Origin: Flavobacteriaceae bacterium
GTDB taxonomy: Bacteria > Bacteroidota > Bacteroidia > Flavobacteriales > Flavobacteriaceae
DNA length: 35,534 nucleotides
Direction of reading: 5' to 3'
NCBI GenBank assembly: GCA_003533785.1
Contig: DQCR01000027.1
Location: forward strand, 1-35,534
How positions within the stretch are numbered: the first letter of the stretch is position 1; each line of letters begins with the position of its first letter. The translations under genes and the position numbers were made by a program. This document shows, in pieces, positions 15,191-23,729 of this stretch. The notes beneath the pieces are model-generated. The model was not told the DNA's origin and did no database searches. It saw nothing but the letters and a program-made list of their open reading frames with translations.

Positions 15191-15958
15191 ATGTCATTGA
15201 AATATTTATTAACTGTTTTGAACCACCGCATATTGATCATTTTGATCGAAACTGTTTTGGTTTACTATCTCTACTATCACTATGATTTCAAATTGAGTGT
15301 GGATTTCACCATTCTCAGCATTGCTATTGTTTTCCCAATTGTATTTTCTATCACTAGTGCCTACCAGAAAAGACAAGAAGCCCTTTTTACTTTCAATGTA
15401 TTTCGAAATAAAGTCATTGAGTTAAGCAATATCTACTATTCTGTTGAAGGGACTTCCAAAAAACAATACAACAGCTTATTCCATTCTTTAATTCAAGTTC
15501 AAAGTTTGGTCATAACTCATTTGATCAACGACTCCAAAGAGGCTATTATTGAAATAAGAAAGGCGAGAAAAAATATCTTTTTTGTTATAGACAAGGACAA
15601 GAACTTATACAATGAACGAGAAAAAGACAGCATGATCCGTGTTAAAAATGAGTTGTTTCAATCGGTAGAGAAATTGTTTTCCATCAAATTTCATCCCACA
15701 CCAAAATCACTTCGCTTATACTGTTTGGTCTTTATTTATTTGTCTCCATTCATATACAACGGTCAGATATTATTTGTCAATAGTATTGATACTGACCTCA
15801 AAAACATTGTCTCCGTAATCATATCCTCCCTTATTGGTTTTGTTCTCATGGCCTTATACAATGTTCAAGAACATATCGAAAACCCGTTTGATCAACAAGG
15901 GATCGATGATTTGATTTTTTCAGAAATTCAAATCAATGAATACGAACAGCTAGACTAA
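15191..15958 (+). CDS. Bestrophin-like membrane protein (divergent)
   Basis: A 255-residue protein with two hydrophobic segments near each end and a ~100-residue charged helical middle. The order resembles bestrophin (UPF0187-type) anion channels: helix 1 near 10-30, helix 2 (FTILSIAIVFPIVFSI) near 40-56, then AYQKRQEALFTFNVFRNKV. The last stretch matches the bestrophin pattern Y-x-R-x-x-E-A followed by an Arg-Asn helix. The last two helices (LYCLVFIYLSPFIYN and VSVIISSLIGFVLMAL) are followed by EHIENPFDQQGIDDLIF, which fits the bestrophin ePFGxDxxDLp signature. The ATG at 15191 is preferred; a frame from an upstream non-ATG codon at 15137 adds 18 poorly hydrophobic residues. Family membership is inferred by eye. 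Confidence 0.6.
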   Translation: MSLKYLLTVLNHRILIILIETVLVYYLYYHYDFKLSVDFTILSIAIVFPIVFSITSAYQKRQEALFTFNVFRNKVIELSNIYYSVEGTSKKQYNSLFHSLIQVQSLVITHLINDSKEAIIEIRKARKNIFFVIDKDKNLYNEREKDSMIRVKNELFQSVEKLFSIKFHPTPKSLRLYCLVFIYLSPFIYNGQILFVNSIDTDLKNIVSVIISSLIGFVLMALYNVQEHIENPFDQQGIDDLIFSEIQINEYEQLD

Positions 15959-16014
15959 TCAATTCGTATTGCTTCTGCCTGCCATTACTGGACTTTAATT
16001 TGTAATATTGACCT

Positions 16015-17271
16015 ATGAAGTTGTTATACAGGAGATTCCCACTCTTACTTTTTACAGCACTTCTTGGGTTTTTTTCATGCACTGAAGAACCCTTGTTTGT
16101 ATCTGAAGATCGTGTGGTTGTCAGCCAGGTGTCTGAAGACTACAATGTGTCTATCTCTAGAGATTCTTCCAGCCTTAAAAGAGAAAGTAAAGACGCTTCT
16201 GCCATTCAGGCGACCATCCAGTATCAGGCGATGACCTATGAAGAAATTGATTCTGTCAAATGGATTTTCCCTGGAGGAACACCCAGTGTGGTAAACGACA
16301 CTCTCAGGCCAAATGTCGAATACACTGGCTATGGCGAATACCCCGCTCAACTCATTCTTACGAAATACGACACTGTAAACGAAAACAACATTATTATTCG
16401 TCGCGATACTATTGTGACCGACCCAGCAGTCAGAATTTATTTTGAGGAAAATGCATGGGAGCAATCGGAGTGGTCTGCTACCCCCGACACCCTAACTACG
16501 CATACCTGGACGTCCTTTCCGTTCAGTAATCTATTAGTTATCAACGAAGTCAATGCCAATACAGAATCCATTCCCTATCGTCGTTCTGCTAATTTCAATG
16601 GGTTTAACGGTCAACAAATACGCATTTCTTTCGATTATAAAATAACCCGAAAAGGAGGCAATAGACGTTTTACAGGCAACAATCCAAAATTTGACATTCT
16701 GGTCGATGGTTTCAAGCGTTTACAAGTTAGTAAAACACCCAATGATGAATACCAAATTGCATCCATTCTTCTGAACAATGCCTCGGACTTTGCTATTGAA
16801 ATTGTTAAGTATCCTGGCTTGAATGCCTCTCCTTGGCAACTTAGCCCCACCAGCCTTCCCGCAAGTTGTCAAACTGCAACCTCTGCTGTGGTTTCTGGAA
16901 CAGGCTCAAGTTCTCCATCTACTTCAAGCAGCGCAACATCCTTGCTTCTCTATCAAGAGTCAACAGTTTCCGATCAAGTTTTCGGGTTCACGGCAGTAGC
17001 GAGCGATACGCAATATTATTTCTTAAATTATTCAAATAATGGGCAATCTTTTATGTTTGGGACAACGGATCAAAATGCTCTGTCTTTAAACGAACCTTGC
17101 CCCATAGAAATTGAAAAAGGAAACTATTCCATACGTGTCTATTTAGATGAAGGGTTTCCATCAAGTTTTAAATTGTTTAAGTTGGATTCAGCAGCGAATT
17201 TCACCTCAACTATTGTCGACCCAAACTACTTCGATCTCTTTATCAAAAATTTTAAAATAGATCCTTATTAG
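16015..17271 (+). CDS. Lipoprotein with a PKD-like domain
   Basis: A 418-residue exported lipoprotein. Residues 1-22 make a lipoprotein signal ending LLGFFSC, with Cys22 as the lipidation site, followed by TEEPLF. Around residues 80-125 lies a PKD-like segment: DSVKWIFPGGTPSVVNDT, then PNVEYTGYGEYPAQLILT, the typical W-F-GG-P ... Y-x-x-x-G-x-Y pattern. A jelly-roll-like beta-rich part follows (FNGQQIRISFDYKITRKGG). About residues 290-310 form a Ser/Thr-rich linker with repeated SSS/TS, after which a second beta region ends the protein. It is probably surface exposed, as many Bacteroidota PKD lipoproteins are. No catalytic motif and no SusC/SusD neighbours are seen, so its ligand is unknown. 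Confidence 0.75.
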   Translation: MKLLYRRFPLLLFTALLGFFSCTEEPLFVSEDRVVVSQVSEDYNVSISRDSSSLKRESKDASAIQATIQYQAMTYEEIDSVKWIFPGGTPSVVNDTLRPNVEYTGYGEYPAQLILTKYDTVNENNIIIRRDTIVTDPAVRIYFEENAWEQSEWSATPDTLTTHTWTSFPFSNLLVINEVNANTESIPYRRSANFNGFNGQQIRISFDYKITRKGGNRRFTGNNPKFDILVDGFKRLQVSKTPNDEYQIASILLNNASDFAIEIVKYPGLNASPWQLSPTSLPASCQTATSAVVSGTGSSSPSTSSSATSLLLYQESTVSDQVFGFTAVASDTQYYFLNYSNNGQSFMFGTTDQNALSLNEPCPIEIEKGNYSIRVYLDEGFPSSFKLFKLDSAANFTSTIVDPNYFDLFIKNFKIDPY

Positions 17272-17350
17272 GGTGTTTTTAAAAAACAGATAACATTAAT
17301 TTAAGAAGGAAAATCTTTGTCTTTTAGAACTTTATGATAAGAACTTTTTG

Positions 17351-17509
17351 ATGCGTTTTAAAAAAAACAACAAGGATATGAATACCAAGCTAGGGGTTAT
17401 ACTCGTTGGGCTTTGGATTCTCCCTTTTGGATCTTTTCTTTGTATCGCATATTTATTGAAAAAGTATTTAGTCCATTTTCCCCGTTATTTAAAGTCAAAT
17501 AAATCATAA
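17351..17509 (+). CDS. Small membrane protein, 52 aa
   Basis: A 52-residue frame from ATG 17351 to TAA 17507-17509. The N-terminus is basic (MRFKKNNKDMNTK), then one long hydrophobic stretch (LGVILVGLWILPFGSFLCIA, about residues 14-33), then a Lys/Arg/Tyr-rich tail (KKYLVHFPRYLKSNKS). This suits a single- or hairpin-helix inner-membrane protein. An internal ATG at codon 10 is an alternative start. It is encoded between the PKD-like lipoprotein and the DUF2147 gene on the same strand, 27 bp before the latter. No family recognised. The hydrophobic core with charged flanks argues for a real gene, but conservation is untested. Confidence 0.5.
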   Translation: MRFKKNNKDMNTKLGVILVGLWILPFGSFLCIAYLLKKYLVHFPRYLKSNKS

Positions 17510-17536
17510 ATTTGAGCCAACAACAAAGCTGAATTT

Positions 17537-17953
17537 ATGGTATTAAGTGTCGTAATGAGTTTGGTGTGGATTGGGCTGCAATCCAACCCATTTGTAGGCC
17601 ATTGGATTAGTGTAGATGACGCTACAGGTAAGGAAAAGTCCGAAATCAGTCTGTATCTTGAAAATGGGAAGCTTTATGGAAAAGTTGAACGTCTACTCCT
17701 GCCCGAGGATCAAGGAAAGCGGTGTGTGGAATGTAAAGGAGCTGATAAAAACCGACCTATTGAGGGCCTTGTCATTGTCCAAGGACTAGAGAAAGAAAAA
17801 CAAAGCTGGACCGATGGAACGATTTTAGATCCTGCCAATGGAAAACGCTACAGCTGTACTATTTCTCTCAATGCTGATGGAACCCTCAATGTGCGAGGCT
17901 ATTTAGGTTTTTCTATATTGGGTCGAACCCAAGTTTGGAAACCTTTAAAGTAG
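17537..17953 (+). CDS. DUF2147 domain-containing protein
   Basis: A 138-residue DUF2147 protein, a small exported beta-rich (lipocalin-like) family of unknown function. After a hydrophobic start (MVLSVVMSLVWIGLQS) comes NPFVGHWISVDDATGKEKSE, matching the family's G-x-W-x-x-x-D...G..KS start. This is followed by LYGKVERLLLPED, CVECKGADKNRPIEGLVIV with two cysteines, DGTILDPANGKRYSCTISL, and the ending RGYLGFSILGRTQVWKPL. The signal-like N-terminus lacks the usual Lys/Arg, and an in-frame stop 24 bp upstream rules out a longer start. Export is therefore likely but not certain. Members are often found near lipid or envelope genes; here the next item is a decayed Kazal gene. Confidence 0.88.
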   Translation: MVLSVVMSLVWIGLQSNPFVGHWISVDDATGKEKSEISLYLENGKLYGKVERLLLPEDQGKRCVECKGADKNRPIEGLVIVQGLEKEKQSWTDGTILDPANGKRYSCTISLNADGTLNVRGYLGFSILGRTQVWKPLK

Positions 17954-18031
17954 CTTTTTGCGATTTTTATTTTTTTTCATAAAATTTATATAATTCTGTT
18001 TATTAGTATTTTATATTATAAAAAAAATTCG

Positions 18032-18190
18032 AATGACACTAATATTAATTATTTAACAAGTGTTAATGAGTCTGTGTTGTGCCCTGCAATTTATGATCCC
18101 GTTTGCGGTTTTAATGGCAATACTTATTCCGGTTCTTGCGTAGCTGAAGCTCAAGGACTCTTGCGTTGAGAAGCTAGCATCTGTAACTAA
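18032..18190 (+). pseudogene. Remnant of a Kazal-type protease inhibitor gene
   Basis: In the same frame as the preceding DUF2147 gene, the bases after its stop read ...SVLCPAIYDPVCGFNGNTY followed by SGSCVAEAQGLLR, then TGA (18167-18169), then EASICN and TAA (18188-18190). The CPxIYxPVCGxxGxTYxxxC pattern is that of a Kazal-type serine protease inhibitor, which normally ends with a Trp and a final Cys. Here the TGA takes the place where TGG (Trp) is expected, and the last Cys lies after it. The frame has no ATG, GTG or TTG start upstream of the domain. I read this as a decayed gene that lost its start and gained a nonsense change. Alternatives are a sequencing error or an unusual start codon. 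Confidence 0.65.
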
Positions 18191-18200
18191 AACATACATT

Positions 18201-20438
18201 TTGAAAATCATTCCAGTTCCAAGTTTTGCATTTCATTTGGGTTTTGTCATTACGCTACTCAACGTTTTTGGGGTCTCGAGTCAAAATTCCTATACCCTAA
18301 AAAAAACACAAGAAATCCAAATCGATGGGGTATGGGAGTCCTCTGAATGGCAACAAGCTGTGGAAGTTCCCTTTCCCTTTGAAATTACACCCAACAACAA
18401 TACCCCTGCAAAAAAAGAAACCGTGGGTTACATCACCTATGATGATTTGCATCTATACATTGCAGTGAAAGCCTTCGATGACCCTCAAAATGTGCGTGCT
18501 TCCATTCGTCCCCGTGACGACTTCAAAATGTTGGGCGACGATACCATTTTTATTGCCCTTGACCCTTTTGCAGATGCTCGTAATAATCTTCTTTTAGGGG
18601 TCAATCCAGTGGGAAGTCAATTGGACGCTCGTGCTGTGAACGCAACCACCGACGATGATCGGTATGACATCAGCTTTAATGTTAACTTTGAGTCTGCAGG
18701 ACAGCTGAATGCCGAAGGGTATATTGTCGAATATAAAATCCCTTTTTCCGAAATCCCCTTCCCAGGAGGAAAAAATCAAAAATGGAATTTCCGAATCGGT
18801 CGACGGTATTTTGAAAATGGAAATGAGATTGAATTGCGAACACAGACATTTGATCGTGACAATCCCTGTCTGATTTGTCAAACGACCACTGAATTGATTT
18901 TCACTGATATCACTATTGCTAAAAGAGTAGAGTTCTTACCCTATTTGACCAGTGCCATTGTTGGCGATCGTGAAAATGAATCTATTGCCTACGGTCCGCT
19001 TCGACTTGATGCAGGCTTGGGAGCCAATATAGATTTGACCAAAAATACCGCTCTAGAACTCACACTCAATCCCGATTTTTCACAGGTAGAAGCCGATATA
19101 ACCCAGGTAGACGTCAACTCCTCTTTTGCTTTGGAATATCCTGAGCGTCGACCCTTTTTTAGTCGGGGAACAGGTATTGTCAATTTTGAGAGTGATCTGT
19201 TCTACACCCGCTCAATCAATGATCCCATCTTTAGTGGAAAACTTTTAAACCAAGGGCGAAAAGGCCGCTGGTATGCTTTGGCAGCCGTTGATGAGAATTC
19301 GCCATATCGTGTAGCAGGAGAAGACCGTTCTTACCTTGGGAATGCAGGCAAAAGCTTTGTCAATATTATTCGTTATCAGCATTTAATTACAGACAAGTCC
19401 CGTTTGGGAGGTTTTAATATGAGTCGATTTTATGAGAATAAAAGTCAAGGAATACTTTGGGGAATTGATGGTCTGTTTCTCATTGGAGACAACTGGAGAG
19501 TCGCCTTTGAATTGGCTCACAGTTCGACACAAGAAGGGTATCAGGACTGGATTGAAAGTGAAGATACTTTTGGAAAGTATACGGTTGCACTCGATGGGGA
19601 ATCCTATGGCGGTCACAATCTCTACTTTCAAGCCTTTCGGAATACCGAACATTGGAAGAGTTATATCAAATTAAGGGACATCAGTCCTAATTTTCGTACT
19701 GATTTGGGCTTTGTAGTAAAAAATAACCGCCGCTGGGCGACAGTTTATCATCTATACCAAAACATCAGTGACCGCAAAGGTCTTCAATCTTATGGCTTTG
19801 GAACCAAGGCCGATATCAATTACACTTTTCAAGGCTATTTAAAGAATGTGAGTCTCGATGGAATATTCCAAATTAAAACTTTTGGAAATACAGACATGAG
19901 TTTTACCTACGACTGGGATATTTTTAAAAACTATCTAGGAGTTGATTATCGTTATTTAGGCGCCCTTCAGTGGGAGGTCACTAGTCGGGCAAGCGAACAA
20001 CTCATCGTTGATATTAGTATGCTCTGGGGGCGTGACTTAGCCTACAATGAAGAAATCCCAGACCGAGGGCGTGCTTTCAATTTTTTCACCTCACTAACCT
20101 ACCAACTTAGTGATCAGTTCTCGATCAATCCTTCCATCCGCTATGGGCAATTAAAACGACTGGATACAGATCAGTTTTTTTTTAAAGGCTCCATCAGTCG
20201 ATTAACTTTAAATTATCAACGTAATAACTTTCTGAGTTTTCGATTGGTGGGTGAGTACAATGAGTTTGCAGATCGGTTTTTTATCCAACCGCTCATAAAA
20301 TGGAACCCCAATCCAGCAACAATTTTCTATATTGGGGGCAATCAAAACACCTATTGGGAAAGCGAAGATAATTTCAATCCCTTTCGTTTTACAGAGTCCC
20401 AATTTTATTTAAAATTTCAATACCTCATCGGTTTATAA
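18201..20438 (+). CDS. DUF5916 outer-membrane protein with CBM9-like N-terminal domain
   Basis: A 745-residue DUF5916 protein. The start is TTG at 18201: only this gives the signal peptide MKIIPVPSFAFHLGFVITLL ending at VSSQNSY, and no ATG lies upstream in frame. Residues ~35-215 form the carbohydrate-binding family 9-like beta domain (IQIDGVWESSEWQQAVEV, GYITYDDLHLYIAVKAFDDP, FRIGRRYFENGNEIEL). The rest is rich in alternating aromatic strands (LGANIDLTKNTALELTLNPD, ALEYPERRPFFSRGTGIVNF, ending FRFTESQFYLKFQYLIGL), typical of an outer-membrane beta barrel with a final aromatic strand. The function of this abundant Bacteroidota family is unknown. The MDR gene follows 4 bp after the stop. Confidence 0.9.
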   Translation: MKIIPVPSFAFHLGFVITLLNVFGVSSQNSYTLKKTQEIQIDGVWESSEWQQAVEVPFPFEITPNNNTPAKKETVGYITYDDLHLYIAVKAFDDPQNVRASIRPRDDFKMLGDDTIFIALDPFADARNNLLLGVNPVGSQLDARAVNATTDDDRYDISFNVNFESAGQLNAEGYIVEYKIPFSEIPFPGGKNQKWNFRIGRRYFENGNEIELRTQTFDRDNPCLICQTTTELIFTDITIAKRVEFLPYLTSAIVGDRENESIAYGPLRLDAGLGANIDLTKNTALELTLNPDFSQVEADITQVDVNSSFALEYPERRPFFSRGTGIVNFESDLFYTRSINDPIFSGKLLNQGRKGRWYALAAVDENSPYRVAGEDRSYLGNAGKSFVNIIRYQHLITDKSRLGGFNMSRFYENKSQGILWGIDGLFLIGDNWRVAFELAHSSTQEGYQDWIESEDTFGKYTVALDGESYGGHNLYFQAFRNTEHWKSYIKLRDISPNFRTDLGFVVKNNRRWATVYHLYQNISDRKGLQSYGFGTKADINYTFQGYLKNVSLDGIFQIKTFGNTDMSFTYDWDIFKNYLGVDYRYLGALQWEVTSRASEQLIVDISMLWGRDLAYNEEIPDRGRAFNFFTSLTYQLSDQFSINPSIRYGQLKRLDTDQFFFKGSISRLTLNYQRNNFLSFRLVGEYNEFADRFFIQPLIKWNPNPATIFYIGGNQNTYWESEDNFNPFRFTESQFYLKFQYLIGL

Positions 20439-20442
20439 ATTC

Positions 20443-21438
20443 ATGATCACAAAAAAACTACTCCTCACCAAACGACCACAAGGACTCCCCACCAAGGACT
20501 GTTGGAAGCTCGAAGAAGAAGCCCTTCCAAAACTCAATCCAGGACAAGTACTGATCCAACAGCACTATATTTCCCTAGATCCCGCTATGCGTGGATGGAT
20601 GAATGATTCTCGGTCATATATTCCTCCTGTTGCTTTGGGGGAAGTTATGCGAGCTGGAAGTGTAGGCCAAGTGATAGAAGTCAATGGGAAAACTCCCTTT
20701 CAAGAAGGAGATTATGTTACCGGCTGGGGGGGAGTACAAACGCACTGCATCACCAATGGAGAGGGCTTTTATCCCATCAACCCCAAATGGGCAGACCTCC
20801 CCCATTTTATTGGAAGTTTGGGAATGCCGGGCATGACCGCCTATTTTGGAATCCTTCAAGTGGGGGAAATTCAAGAAGGGGATACTGTCCTTGTTTCGGG
20901 AGCAGCAGGTGCTGTGGGTAGCGTGGTTGGTCAGATAGCTAAGATAAAAGGATGCAAAGTCGTAGGTATTGCCGGAGGTCCAGACAAATGCACCTATTTA
21001 ATGAAAGAATTGGGTTTTGATGGCGCCATCGACTATAAAAGTGAAAACTTGAAATCTGGAATAAAAAAATACTGTCCCAAAGGGATCGATGTCTATTTCG
21101 ACAACGTAGGAGGAGATATTCTGGATACGGCTTTGATTTTTCTTCGGAAAAAAGCGAGAGTGGTTATTTGTGGAGCAATCTCACAATACAACGAGCAAAA
21201 CTACCAGGGTCCAAAAAACTATCTTTCACTCTTAGTTAATCGAGCAAGTATGCGAGGGATGGTTGTTCTAGACTATGCCGCCCAATACAGAGAAGCAATG
21301 CAACACATTGCCCAATGGATGGCAGAAGGAAAACTCAAAAGCAAAGTAACTATTTACGAAGGGATCGAAGAATTCTATCCTACTTTTCTTCGCCTTTTCA
21401 ACGGAGATAAGCTTGGGAAATTGATATTAAAACTATAG
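20443..21438 (+). CDS. NADP-dependent MDR-family oxidoreductase (2-alkenal reductase/CurA-like)
   Basis: A 331-residue medium-chain dehydrogenase/reductase of the leukotriene B4 dehydrogenase/CurA group, which reduces the double bond of alpha,beta-unsaturated carbonyls with NADPH and lacks zinc. The N-terminal block (NPGQVLIQQHYISLDPAMRG, then MNDSRSYIPPVALGEVMRAG) is characteristic. The nucleotide site VLVSGAAGAVGSVVGQIAK begins at about residue 148, with GGPDKCTYLMKELGFDGAID and IDVYFDNVGGDILD after it. Zinc-binding cysteines are absent, as expected. It is probably cytosolic and protects against reactive aldehydes or quinones. It lies 4 bp downstream of the DUF5916 gene, and its TAG shares CTATAG with the stop of the convergent PAQR gene. 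Confidence 0.92.
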   Translation: MITKKLLLTKRPQGLPTKDCWKLEEEALPKLNPGQVLIQQHYISLDPAMRGWMNDSRSYIPPVALGEVMRAGSVGQVIEVNGKTPFQEGDYVTGWGGVQTHCITNGEGFYPINPKWADLPHFIGSLGMPGMTAYFGILQVGEIQEGDTVLVSGAAGAVGSVVGQIAKIKGCKVVGIAGGPDKCTYLMKELGFDGAIDYKSENLKSGIKKYCPKGIDVYFDNVGGDILDTALIFLRKKARVVICGAISQYNEQNYQGPKNYLSLLVNRASMRGMVVLDYAAQYREAMQHIAQWMAEGKLKSKVTIYEGIEEFYPTFLRLFNGDKLGKLILKL

Positions 21439-22101
21439 ATAGTTCATCTGAGAAAGAATTTCCACAACCATCAGATAATGGAAAAAAGCGCCCCCAAGAA
21501 CAAATAAATGCCAGACCACATGGTGCCATTGCCATTGGTGCCATCGGTAGAATAGTACTCCCGTAGTGTAGAGTATTCCTCCGATAATGAGATTGTTCAT
21601 CGCCGCTTCGGAGAAGCTTTCTTGCACACTATTAAATTCAAAAACAACCAACCAGCCCATTGCTAGGTAGAGAAATAAAGAAAATCTAGGCCAATGATGG
21701 ATAAAAAATAACTTATATAATAAGCCTACAAGGGCCAATCCCCACACAGCTATGAGCAAATAAACCCCACTAGAGTTATATAAAACAGTTAGACCAACTG
21801 GGGTGTAAGAACCAGCAATCAGAAAATAAATAGCAATATGATCCACCTTTTGCCAAAAGGCTTGGTATTCTCTATAGACGGCATGGTAGATTGTGGAAGC
21901 ACCAAACAAAGCCACCAAAGAAAGCCCATATAAAAAGACTCCAAAAGCAACTCGAAATCCATCCAAATCTAGATGAAAGAATATCCAACCACTACCAATA
22001 AGACTAAGTAGAAATCCAAAAAAATGGGTATATACATTCCACTTTTCCTCTACAGGAAGGTGATTCAATACGCTCACTCTATATGGGATTGAGGGATCCA
22101 T
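21433..22101 (-). CDS. Hemolysin III / PAQR family membrane protein
   Basis: A 222-residue seven-helix membrane protein of the hemolysin III (TrhA)/PAQR family. Conserved metal-site features are visible: EEKWNVYTHFFGFLLSLIG in helix 1, STIYHAVYREYQAFWQKVDHIAIYFLI (split here as STIYHAVY and KVDHIAIYFLIAGSYTP), and the C-terminal HHVVWHLFVLGG with the HxxxH pair. Bacterial members are linked to membrane fluidity homeostasis rather than true hemolysis. The start overlaps the M81 gene by 28 bp, so the pair is co-transcribed. An internal start nearer the conserved helix 1 is possible. The family is clear; the local role is unproven. Confidence 0.93.
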   Translation of the reverse strand: MDPSIPYRVSVLNHLPVEEKWNVYTHFFGFLLSLIGSGWIFFHLDLDGFRVAFGVFLYGLSLVALFGASTIYHAVYREYQAFWQKVDHIAIYFLIAGSYTPVGLTVLYNSSGVYLLIAVWGLALVGLLYKLFFIHHWPRFSLFLYLAMGWLVVFEFNSVQESFSEAAMNNLIIGGILYTTGVLFYRWHQWQWHHVVWHLFVLGGAFFHYLMVVEILSQMNYL

Positions 22102-23624
22102 CGCACCGCTAAATTGGGTGTTTCCATCTCTGGATCAAGGGGGAACATCGGGCGTTGTATATTTTTATAGGGCAACCGAGCCAGATTTTGATCGACCCCT
22201 CCTGGGGTAAGTGCCATAACCCAGTCGCCTCGAATATCATAAAGTTCGGGAACCAGATATCCAATTTTGACAGCTAAAATATCAACTGTTCTGGGATTGA
22301 GACCCAATTGCGTAAAATCAGACAGGTAATGATAGGGTTTGCGTTTTTGAGTCACAATTATTTGTAAGCTCCCTGTTTGAATTACCACCTCAACCTTGGC
22401 GTCATCATCGCCTTTATGAATAGCACGAACCGTGCCTTCTAATTTAATTGGAGGGGCAAAGCGGTTGTCTACAGCGGCGCCTACTTCTGCTCGTACAATT
22501 CCGCCGATACCAGCTTCAAGAGCTTTAGATATCATTTTTGGTCCTGGAATAGACGCATAGATTAGGGATGGACCCTCTGATGTTTTAAAGGCTTCGTGAG
22601 CCAATAATTCTCTTAAAGTCCAAGTCACATCTCCTGCACCTCCCGCTGTAGGATTATCTCCCATATCACTGAGTATAAATGGTTTTTTCTGACTCTTTAA
22701 TGCTCGATCCAGCGCTGTCTCAAAGTCCGTGGTTGGAGCCACAAAGTCAAACGCATTCCTAACAGACCAAAAAGCCTTAGCCAGTTTTTCGGCTCCTTCT
22801 TGAACTTTCTTTTTGTCATCTCCCGTCACCATCACCACAGCGTGATTTCGAGGTTCATCTGCCCAGGCATAACCAATCCAAAGGGCTGCATCGGTCACTC
22901 CTATTTGATTGGCCACTCCTGGAACTTGGGCATAGAGGCTCTTGCCAGGATCAATCCGAGTACTTGTTTGTTCTCCAGGAAGTAAAATAGGAACAGGAAT
23001 CCAAGCTTTATAGGCGGGTTTTCCCTGTCCTTTTTCCAGTCGATCCAATAGATTTTCAAGAGCTCGTTGTTTCGATTCAATAGCATCTTCGTGGGGCGCC
23101 ATGCGATAACATGTTATCAAATCCGTATGTGTAGCCAGTCTTTCAGATACATTCCCGTGTAAATCCATGGAAGTTGAAATCAATGTTTTGGGACCCACAA
23201 CTTCCCGGATTTTGGCAATCATATCTCCTTCAGGGTCTACAATCCCTTCAACGCTCATGGCTCCATGAATGTCAAAAAACAAGCCGTCGTAGGGCAAATT
23301 TTTCTGAAGTTTCTCTAGAGTGATCCCCATTAAGGAGTCGTAGGCTTGTTTTGTTACCATTCCCCCTGGCAAGGCGTGCCCCTTAAGTGTAGGAAACCAT
23401 TGGGCCCGTTTTCGATTGGGGTGATCTTCCGATAGAAATGGATACAAATCAAAAATAGCCGCTCCTTCTTTGGAGTGAAAAGCATCGGCTTCCGTTCGAG
23501 CAGGAGAAAAGGTACTGGATTCAATGGCTAATCCCGCAATGGCTATTTTGAGTGATTTTGGACCCGCTTGCTGACAGCTTTGTAAGCCAATAATAACAAA
23601 AAGTACTCTGAATAAATATTTCAT
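22074..23624 (-). CDS. M81-family metallopeptidase (MlrC-like) lipoprotein
   Basis: A 516-residue zinc metallopeptidase of family M81 (MlrC). MlrC of sphingomonads cuts the linear tetrapeptide from microcystin breakdown; most relatives act on unknown peptides. The N-terminus is a lipoprotein signal, MKYLFRVLFVIIGLQSC with Cys17, so the enzyme should sit on a membrane outside the cytoplasm, unlike classic MlrC. Core motifs are IAGLAIESSTFSP, LFFDIHGAMSVEG, STSMDLHGNVSERL and ILSDMGDNPTAGGAGDVTW, which supply the expected His and Asp metal ligands. The C-terminal domain ends after ALTPGGVDQNLARLPY. It overlaps the PAQR gene by 28 bp. A peptide or amide substrate is likely, but toxin degradation should not be assumed. 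Confidence 0.9.
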   Translation of the reverse strand: MKYLFRVLFVIIGLQSCQQAGPKSLKIAIAGLAIESSTFSPARTEADAFHSKEGAAIFDLYPFLSEDHPNRKRAQWFPTLKGHALPGGMVTKQAYDSLMGITLEKLQKNLPYDGLFFDIHGAMSVEGIVDPEGDMIAKIREVVGPKTLISTSMDLHGNVSERLATHTDLITCYRMAPHEDAIESKQRALENLLDRLEKGQGKPAYKAWIPVPILLPGEQTSTRIDPGKSLYAQVPGVANQIGVTDAALWIGYAWADEPRNHAVVMVTGDDKKKVQEGAEKLAKAFWSVRNAFDFVAPTTDFETALDRALKSQKKPFILSDMGDNPTAGGAGDVTWTLRELLAHEAFKTSEGPSLIYASIPGPKMISKALEAGIGGIVRAEVGAAVDNRFAPPIKLEGTVRAIHKGDDDAKVEVVIQTGSLQIIVTQKRKPYHYLSDFTQLGLNPRTVDILAVKIGYLVPELYDIRGDWVMALTPGGVDQNLARLPYKNIQRPMFPLDPEMETPNLAVRWIPQSHIE

Positions 23625-23729
23625 AATCTAATGATAATAATCTGATTTTTAATACCCTATGCGGCATTCCTAAATGTAAACAATTTGCAAGGCTTCACAA
23701 AAAATAATATCTTATGGACAAAAATAACT

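Noticed and set aside
16075..16464. Open frame of 129 codons on the minus strand inside the PKD-like lipoprotein gene
   Set aside because: Antisense to a gene with a clear signal peptide and domain; the translation shows no coherent protein features.
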